Assembly: GCA_013368375.1 (NCBI GenBank)
Contig: JAACJP010000017.1
Location: 620,001-684,000, forward strand
Direction: 5' to 3'
From: Tricholomella constricta
Lineage: Eukaryota; Basidiomycota; Agaricomycetes; Agaricales; Lyophyllaceae
Length of the DNA: 64,000 nucleotides
The notes under the pieces are model-generated. The model was not told the origin of the DNA and did no database searches. It saw only the letters and a list, made by a program, of their open reading frames with translations. Numbering within the stretch: position 1 is the first letter of the stretch; each line of letters begins with the position of its first letter. The position numbers and the translations under genes were made by a program. Positions 56,677-64,000 of the stretch are shown here, piece after piece.

Positions 56677-58973
56677 CTACTCCGGCATCTGAATCGGTAA
56701 AGCGCTAAACGTTGGACTGACCTTGACACTATTCCGCGCCGCCATTCTCTTCTTGACATATTGGTAAACATTTCGCAAGTCCGATGACATGAAAATGGGT
56801 ATCAATGCGGCCATTGATGGGAGGGCTACGGCCCAATATCTGGCAGAAAGTCAGTTTTCGGACTTGAACATACGAAATATGTGGGTAACCGTACAGAGAG
56901 ACGGAACCGTCGATGGCTCTGAAGGACGTGAAGTTCATCCCCTGTTCCATCAGTAGCCGAGTAAGGATCATGTGCAAGCAGGATACAAAACATTGGGACG
57001 TACAAAATATCCTGTCAGCAACGTCAGAGGAAGAAAGATGATAGTCGTGAGTGTGAGCCGGCGTCTGTCAAGGACGTCATCATCTTGATCGATCAAAAGC
57101 ATGCAGGTCGCGTTTACATGACTTGGTTCATTTCATAAGAAGCCGTCTTGGTGACATAGGTGTAAGATTAAATGCTTCTGCTACAGTAAGTTGATGAGAA
57201 CATATGACGTACATTGAAAGCAAAGTTGATCAAGTTCTCTGATATGCCAGCAAACATGTCTAAGCTCGTTAGGACAAAGTCCATGTGATCATTGACGTCT
57301 GACTATAGAGTATAACCAGTCAGTAATTAGTAAGAAGAATCAAAATCGAAATCATACCAGGTAGAGGATCGCCTTGAAGCTGAAAAATCCTTGAATTTTC
57401 TGACCCTTGTGGCCGCCACTGGATATATCATGGGCAAGACGTCCCGGCAAACTAGCAAGGCGCTCTGCTTCCGCTTCTACGTTGTCAGCCAATGCAATAC
57501 AACGGTCCAGATCAAAGCGCATGAGGCCACAAATCATCGTTCTGATAGGGTCGAACGTCCGTTTGTGCATGACGAGGTCGCCAGAAAGAATGTGCACTGT
57601 GTATCATGTCAGATCGCCGACTAGAGAAGATATACAAGTAGGGTGGGACGCACGGCTCCGCATAGTACTCAATCCAGGCTTGAGAAGCGCGTCATGTTCA
57701 ACCTGATGTATTTTGTCTTGGTATTCGTCCATGATTTCTAGGATGCGGTCCACGACTAAGCGAAAAATGAAATCATAAGCGGGCGATACGAAACAGGCTT
57801 TCCGCTTACTCAAGTCCAATAAACCCTCCACCAGAAGTGACGCATCCTCTGAGGTTCGTAACACTGATTCGGGATGGAGCAGCCGTTCGCTGATGGGAGC
57901 CGTAAAATCCAGGTCTGGCCTAGGGTGGATGGTGATGACTGTGCCTGTGTTTCGTGAATACTTTGAGCGATCTAGGCCACTGTGATACTTAAGAACCATT
58001 TCGTAGGAGAAAGATGGACATTGGCTCATGCCGAATATTGATGCGATCGCCTTTGGTTAGAGCCTTAATCTTGAGTATCTGTCTTTTACGGGCCTGGGGA
58101 CGGGTGTATGAGGTATAATCAATTGAGCTAACTGTACGCGACGCACCGGCGCCAGGAATCCACTCAGAGCAGTGAACCTGCGTTTGAGCTCGTGCGATCC
58201 GTTATTCACTGGAACTGTTGGAATTGTGATCGTGGAGTGCTCCATATGTGTGGACTTTTCCTTGTTGGGGACCCCAGTCTCTAGCAAAGAGTCCAATACG
58301 GCACCTGGAAACTCGGAAGGGGTCTCAGATGAGCTGTTATATTCATGGCCTTCGTTATCCTCATCGCGTTCTAGCGTATGGCACAAAATCCGGATGAAGA
58401 GATGTTCAGTGTAGTAGTCCGCTTTAGATTGATTGTGTCCTTGTTCATGTAACACATCTTCGAGTGCAAGTGCATGTAAATCTTAGCGTAAATTGGGTTA
58501 GACGTGACACTGAATAATTTTAGAGAATAATCACTGTATTTCAGCCCAACTGCACTTATGACATTCCAGTCAAGTCCGCCGATGTTGATCCATCTCACCG
58601 AAGCCCGCGCTGTGCCGCCAGAGTCGATCTTAGGCAGAGGCTCCTTCATCAAGTTTACCAACTCCGCATTCGTCAACCGACGAAGTGATGCGTGGTCGCT
58701 GCAATAATCCGCCACCTCGATGACACAGGCCTCTTTAAAGTCATAGCTTTCTGCAGCGGTTGGGCGACGTGGATTGGTCCCCGGTTCTGCTCCTGCGTGA
58801 CTGGTGTTGAGTGTCCGACGAGGCCACACATACTTCTGTTCAGGGTCAGGAGGTGGCATGGCCGGCGCGTAGTTGTGTTGGTAGACGAAGCTTGTGTCAT
58901 TTGATTTCAAACCTCTGAGACAAGCATCGGAGGCTGCATTGTGCGATGCATCATGCATCCAACCTTCATGCAT
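56677..58973 (-). CDS. CorA-family divalent metal (Mg2+) transporter
   Basis: Membrane pentamer that imports Mg2+ or similar ions. Ten exons: 58973-58535, 58481-58147, 58050-57810, 57755-57654, 57596-57358, 57302-57213, 57146-57118, 57064-57004, 56941-56895, 56839-56677; total 1746 nt, 581 aa. The long cytosolic domain contains FTAPISERLL, SVLRTSEDASLLVEGLLDL and LHILSGDLVMHKRT; the end holds helix 1 (TLTTIIFLPLTLLTGYF), the invariant GMNF loop and helix 2 (YWAVALPSMAALIPIF). GMNF spans an exon boundary. The donor at 58146 is one of two phase-compatible choices, and the last exon may instead use a further intron. One exon is 29 nt. Confidence 0.87.
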
Positions 58974-59499
58974 CCAACCTACTTAGGCATAGCCGGTGGA
59001 CAATAAAAAGCCAAGTTCTATACCCAATTCAAAACGCACCTAACATTACCAAAATTATGAATTGAAAAGCGAGGCCATCGCTGCGTAGACTCTCTCAATC
59101 GAATCCCAAATCGAGCTCCTCCACTCACTGTCAACAAGATCCGGTCAGCTGGATGGTAAATTATACGATATGTCGATTGCATTGGTCACCAACTCGTGAC
59201 TGTACGCGATTTAAACTCTTGAGGCAGTTGCATACGTTCCGCTCAGTCCTTTTGTTTCAAATGGAAAAAAACGACATTTTGTCGGCTCTCAAATGAGAAT
59301 AAAGAAACATTGGAATCGGGACCTTGAGAGGAGGTAAAAGGTGGCATCTTGAAGGTAACCGGTCTTACCGGTGTCCGGTGTTCTATTTGGAATCACAAGC
59401 ATTGTCAGTCTCAGCGACATTAGCTGACAACTCTTACATGTGTCTCTGCTCTTGACATTTCCCCACTTCATACACCTCTTTTGACGATATCTAGTAGCC
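58974..59499. other. Divergent promoter region of CorA-type and aldehyde dehydrogenase genes
   Basis: 526 bp shared upstream region. A 15-bp direct duplication (CATGCATCCAACCTT type) lies at about 58949-58980, overlapping the CorA start codon region. No other feature seen. Confidence 0.4.
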
Positions 59500-61936
59500 A
59501 TGTCCCAGCTTGTATTCACCCCTCTTGAAGAGATTGACAAGGTTGGAAGCAATTCAACTGTTCAGTCCAAAAATATCAACTGACGTTTCTGATTTTACGC
59601 AGATCCACGCGGAGCTTCGCACAGGCTACGAGTCTGGAAAGCTTAAATCGATCGAATACCGAAAATATCAACTGCTTCAGCTCGGATACTTGGTTAAAGA
59701 TAACTCCCAACGGATCCAGGAGGCCCTGGCGGCGGATTTGGGAAGGCCACCTCTTGAATCTCATTTGTGAGTCTTTCTGACCCTTCCCATGTTTTAGGTT
59801 GTTTTTTAAACTAACAATCCTCCGAAAGCCTCGAAATATCCTCAAGCATTGGTGATATTAAACATGCGTATTCCAATGTTGAGAAATGGGCGAGACCCGA
59901 GAAGCCGGCCTTCTCGCTGAACTTCACCGTTATGCGTCCCGTCATTTACAAAGAGGCCAAAGGAGTTGTACTCATCATCAGCCCCTTCAACTATCCTGTT
60001 TGGCTGACCATTGGCCCTGTGGTACGACCTTGTTATCACGCTCAGCGACACGTCGTAATTCTGCACAGGCTGGAGCAATCTCGGCTGGAAATTCGGTTGT
60101 TCTGAAACCCTCTGAGCTAACACCTGCGACGAGTTCTCTGCTTGCAGAGTTAATTCCTAAATATCTGGATAGCGACCTGGTGCGCGTGGTGAACGGCGCC
60201 ATTCCTGAAACTACTAAAGTGTGCATTCCCCACTTCTCCCACTATCAAATCTCTCACACTTGAACCACCACAGCTTCTGTCTCTCCAATGGGATCATAGT
60301 GAGTTAATTTCTTCCCAAGGTCGACCAATTTACTGACGAAGGACGACAGTTATGTATACCGGTACGCGTTGTTCCTTCTAGAACTTGTCAAGATTATTAA
60401 CAAGGACATTTCAGGCAGCGGACGTGTTGGTAAAATTGTTGCAACAGCTGCAGCCAAGTATCTCACACCGGTCACGTTGGAGGTTTGTCATCTACTCAAG
60501 GTTGCATTTGCCTGAACGCTAATACTTAAATCGTATTCAGCTGGGAGGTACATCAGTCACATCAAATATTTGACCTTCGCTCACGAGTGAATTTGATATC
60601 AGGAAAATCTCCTGTCATCATTGACCCGGATTGTGACCTCACCACTGCCGCGCGACGGATCCTTTGGGGAAAAGTAGTCAACGCTGGGCAAACCTGTGTC
60701 GCTCCTGACTACATTCTCGTCCCGAAGTCCTTCCAAGACAAATTTGTCGAAGCTCTGAAATTAGCGTTAGTCTCGTCCTTCTCACTACGACCCCTCCATC
60801 TGACTAGAAATCGATCAGTCATGAGTCCTTCTATCCCAAATCGGCCGACCCGTCATTGCCAGCGAATTATTCAAGAATCATCACTCCTCAAGCCTTCAAG
60901 CGTATCAAGGGATTGCTCGACAATACACAAGGAGATGTCGTATTCGGTGGCCAGACTGACGAGGCAACCAAGTTTATCGCTCCTACCGTTGTAAAGGATG
61001 TGAAGGCGGATGATTCACTGATGAGCGAGTGCGTGTTCTTTTCCTTGTTCTGCCCACTCCATTCTGACGAATTCTTTCGCAGAGAGATCTTCGGGCCCCT
61101 CCTGCCCATAGTTCCCGTGGAAGATGTGGATGAGGCTATTGCCTTCATTAATGCACGGTATGTTATATCCTCTCCAGATCAATTGTCTTACCTCATGCAT
61201 GTTGTTGTCCTAAGTGACCACCCCTTGGCTCTCTACGTCTTTTCTCAGAACGCGCATTTCAAGGAGAAAGGTGAGGAGATCCCTCGCTCATAATCTTCAT
61301 ACAATTCTCACGATCAACAGTTTTCAACAACACACAGAGCGGTGCAGCTATCGCCAACGAGACCGTCATTCACCCTGGAGGTTAGATCTTCGCTTCTGAT
61401 TTTATATCTCTTTGCTCATCTATATACGGCACAGCTGAGGGCTTGCCTTTCGGTGGGGTTGGACCTAGCGGATGTGAGAGGATCATCGATACCAGGCTGA
61501 CATCTTTGACTCACAAACATTCATCAGACGGTGCACACACTGGAAAATTCAGCTTCGATACCTTCACACATCTCAGGTCCTCGCTCGACTCGCCTGGCTG
61601 GTACGTCTTCAATTTTTTAACCCAATTCATCCATTCACACTGTCATCATTACAATATAGGATCGACCGCATTCTTGGGTTCCGCTACCCTCCCTATACTG
61701 TCCGTATAATCCCAAATTTTCTCCCGGAGTTTAAGATTAACGATGATTGTTGTATACAGGACTCCAAATTCAAGGCGGCCATGAGGCTACTCCCAAGCTT
61801 GCCTGCTCGACCAGCTGGACCGCCCGCTGTCGCTGCGCGCACTAAATGGTGGGGGCGATGGTTCTTCTTGGCGTTCGTCGTAGCTGTTGCTGGAGGGCTG
61901 ACGAATAGACTGAAGACCATGAGAGGCTCGTCTTGA
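59500..61936 (+). CDS. Class-3-like (fatty) aldehyde dehydrogenase with C-terminal membrane anchor
   Basis: Oxidises aldehydes to acids with NAD(P)+. Seventeen exons: 59500-59541, 59603-59766, 59829-60021, 60069-60218, 60274-60298, 60350-60361, 60415-60482, 60541-60547, 60603-60765, 60819-61028, 61083-61157, 61215-61270, 61321-61380, 61435-61473, 61528-61600, 61660-61699, 61760-61936; total 1554 nt, 517 aa. Cofactor-site GSGRVGK, catalytic Glu218 (LELGG) and nucleophile Cys252 (NAGQTC), spaced 34 apart as in ALDH3 enzymes; EIFGPLLP and [10 protein letters not shown] follow. The C-terminal helix [14 protein letters not shown] resembles the tail anchor of ER fatty-aldehyde dehydrogenase. Exons 5, 6 and 8 are 25, 12 and 7 nt. 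Confidence 0.93.
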
Positions 61937-62432
61937 GTCTTCTCGGTGGTCTTCTTGCTCTCAGGTGCTGGCGTGACCAGGTTTTCTCTGTCCGTTGGAA
62001 GTTCCTTCCTTCCTTTGCCCCTGCCCATTGGCGCCTATCTACCCCTTTCGATATCGATGAACTTGTATTAATATTGGTGTGTACTCGTTACTGGTTGATG
62101 ATGAAATCATAGGGCATTCAAGTTTGACCCGTGGCTTTAAAAAAACAAAAGACCGTCCATAGCTCGTGAAGTTCATGCGTATAGTGGAAAGCACTAAGTA
62201 CAGAGCTCCTTGCACCTCAGAATAAGTATATCCTTGTACTTACAGGTTAGAGTGTCTGTAGCAATTGACTCAGTGTTCGTACCCGGCGCGGCGCTCAAAC
62301 GACTTAGGTGACAGGGAACAGTGTCCGTATTGAAGTAAGGTAGCTCAGCCGTCGCTCGCAACTTTCGTACAACTACAGTGTACTCTTACTCGTTCGATTT
62401 TTGTTGTTCTTGAGTCATCTCAGCCTCCTCAC
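61937..62432. other. Gene-free stretch between convergent genes
   Basis: 496 bp; 3' flank of the aldehyde dehydrogenase gene. The sequence where WD40 repeats of the next gene should continue (minus strand, below 62433) shows no WD40-like coding. Confidence 0.4.
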
Positions 62433-63976
62433 CTCGAAGTTGACAGATATTTCCCATCCAGAGAGAACTGTAAAAGGGCCTGATGAGCAGCTACATCTTG
62501 CGTTGCCTCTAATTGTTGAAGCTTGGGCCGGAGAGCAGCTACGCGAGACCGCAGCACAGCCTTGACGGGCTCTTCCACCATGGTTCGGTTCCGCTCCCCA
62601 TAAGTGCCAGTGAGACTTGATGAGGATGTCGTCCGTCGGCGATGTGGTGCAGGGGGGCTGCCGACAACGCTCAGGTTGCTGGGCGGGGAGATCGCTGAGC
62701 GCAATTTTACGCTCCGAAAAGCATTTTCCCAAAGCTGTTTCCCAGGAGACGTCGGTGTGGGAGCAGTTTTACGCTCCGAAGAGCATTTTTCCAAAGCTGT
62801 TTCCCAGATGACGTCGGAGTAGGAAGCTCCTCTGACTCGTCCGGCGATTTGGCCAGGGGAGGACGGGACTTGGGCTCATGGAATACATCAGATTGCCGCC
62901 GCATGGGGAAAGTAGGCATCTCCGAGGGAATGCTATTGGCGTGAGCAGTTGGGAGCCCGGCTTCCAGATCGTCGCCATTATCCGAAGAGCTGCTGTGCGC
63001 ATAAGCAATTCCCAGCAGTTTGCACGAGAGCCGGTGCAGTGCCTCCCTCACTTGGCTGAGTCGATCTCTAATGACATTCCAGGTTCGTTTCGCTCTCAGC
63101 ATGCCAGGGAGCTTCATAATCATGACCTTGTACTCGACAGTAGCATCAGTGAGCCATTTTTTGCCCCGACGTCGGAGGAAGATGTAATGTTCGGACGCAA
63201 ACCACGCAGAGATGGCTGCCAGGCCAAAAGACGTAAAGGCGGTGAAAACCGAAGTCAAGATCGACGTTATGCGAGCCTTTTCTTTACGTTTGAATGTCAG
63301 ATATACGAAATCTAGGAGTCGGAGAAAAAACAGGAATTGACCTGACGAGATGCGTATGCGAAGCAACAAAGTCCAATTGAAAAACTGGCGACAGACATGA
63401 CGACGGTGATCTTTTGATCCATGGCCTGGTGAGCGGCTAGAAAACATCTAATGAGTTTACTGGCTAAGCGGAATGAGGGGAACACTGCTATAACATACTA
63501 CATCGCCTGTTTTCAAGTGAGACCTGGCAAGCTGTTTACGGCTGCTGCGATGCTGAACACCAGGGAGGAAAACCAGAAGACGTTGACAGCGTCTGAGCGA
63601 CCACCATGTGGACGCTCGAAAGAGAATTGCAGGGTCGTCGCCGTGACCGCAGAGAAGGATGTTGCAACAATAGAGAGGTGGATGAGGTTAGCCGCTCCAT
63701 GCTTCTGTGCGAAACGAATTGTAAAAACACCTGTACGGGGCAGCGTCAGAATGTGGAACCAGCACATCTTTGAAATCACCTGCCAATCTCGATAAACATT
63801 GAAAGAGTTGATATGGTCTCCCATCTCCGCAGAGAGGTCATGTATGTATCGTTGCACAGACGGGCAATGGAAATGACCTGAAGTGAATTATCTAGTACGG
63901 TCGTCAGTGAATTATTCGGAAACTTACCAGCATATTCCTTCAGGCAAGAAGCCCAGTACTTTAAAAGAATATCCAT
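62433..63976 (-). pseudogene. Membrane protein joined to the start of a WD40 domain; truncated or remodelled
   Basis: Starts at MDILLKYWASCLKEYA (63976). Later exons give several membrane helices (IVATSFSAVTATTLQF, FWFSSLVFSIAAAV, ITVVMSVASFSIGLCCFAYA, ITSILTSVFTAFTSFGLAAI), then a Ser/Pro-rich linker. In the linker a 62-bp unit is duplicated (62705-62766 and 62767-62828), which shifts the frame and ends translation at TAA 62707-62709. In the other frame the sequence continues to RSRVAALRPKLQQLE and LLQFSLDGKYLSTS, the first blade of a WD40 propeller, and then stops at 62433. No further blades follow. Exon joints in the membrane part are only partly resolved. Confidence 0.55.
62705..62828. 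repeat. 62-bp tandem duplication within coding sequence
   Basis: Two adjacent copies (62705-62766 and 62767-62828), roughly 88-90% identical by eye, both containing GAAACAGCTTTGG and CGGAGCGTAAAA on the minus strand. Because 62 is not a multiple of three, the copy moves the reading frame. Confidence 0.9.
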
Positions 63977-64000
63977 CAGTGTTCGATCACAAGAACGGAA

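Noticed and set aside
1..64000. tRNA and rRNA genes
   Set aside because: I looked for T-loop (GGTTCGAATCC-like) and rRNA-like blocks on both strands and found none convincing; a covariance-model scan would settle this.

Overview
The window is nuclear DNA from a filamentous basidiomycete, most likely an agaricomycete. Genes are dense and carry many short introns (about 45-110 nt, GT-AG), the retroelements are of fungal type, and the gene set fits a plant-debris or wood fungus. All exon models below were read by eye from splice signals and phase. Most close perfectly to a multiple of three, but none is backed by transcripts.

Layout. 1-9793: a recent Ty3/gypsy chromovirus array, made of the 3' part of one copy and then a complete 6367-bp copy, joined through one shared LTR. 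It sits inside the 3' part of a minus-strand LINE (9794-15417), which is broken by one stop and one frameshift. 15418-16990: LINE leader, a repeat cluster and a MITE-like element with 13-bp terminal inverted repeats.

17257-31035: conserved housekeeping genes, namely trehalose-6-phosphate phosphatase (-), PI4P 5-kinase (+) and condensin subunit 1 (-). 31295-40910: a BTB-domain protein (+), a PP2C phosphatase (-), a small ORF (+), a co-oriented cytochrome P450 and MFS transporter (-), and a tetraspanin (-). 42130-43445: a secreted GH43-like glycosidase (-). 45644-51404: a full-size PDR-type ABC transporter (+) in 26 exons. 51583-53970: a poorly resolved membrane-protein region. 53989-61936: MAM33-type mitochondrial protein (+), a small Ser-rich protein with a candidate eIF4E-binding motif (+), a CorA-type metal transporter (-) and a class-3-like aldehyde dehydrogenase with a C-terminal membrane anchor (+). 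62433-63976: a membrane protein with the beginning of a WD40 domain, damaged or remodelled by a 62-bp tandem duplication.

The most informative signals lie in the gypsy element. It has a -1 frameshift site (slippery heptamer, 7-nt spacer, 8-bp stem) placed on the gag stop codon. It also has a Tf1-like self-priming site: 12 nt after the 5' LTR are complementary to 12 nt in the LTR that lie just downstream of a TATA box. A second theme is the number of micro-exons (7-29 nt) in the ABC transporter, aldehyde dehydrogenase, MFS and CorA genes, which ORF-based gene finding would miss. P450, MFS, PDR transporter, glycosidase and aldehyde dehydrogenase together suggest uptake, detoxification and export functions, but nothing proves that they act as one cluster.
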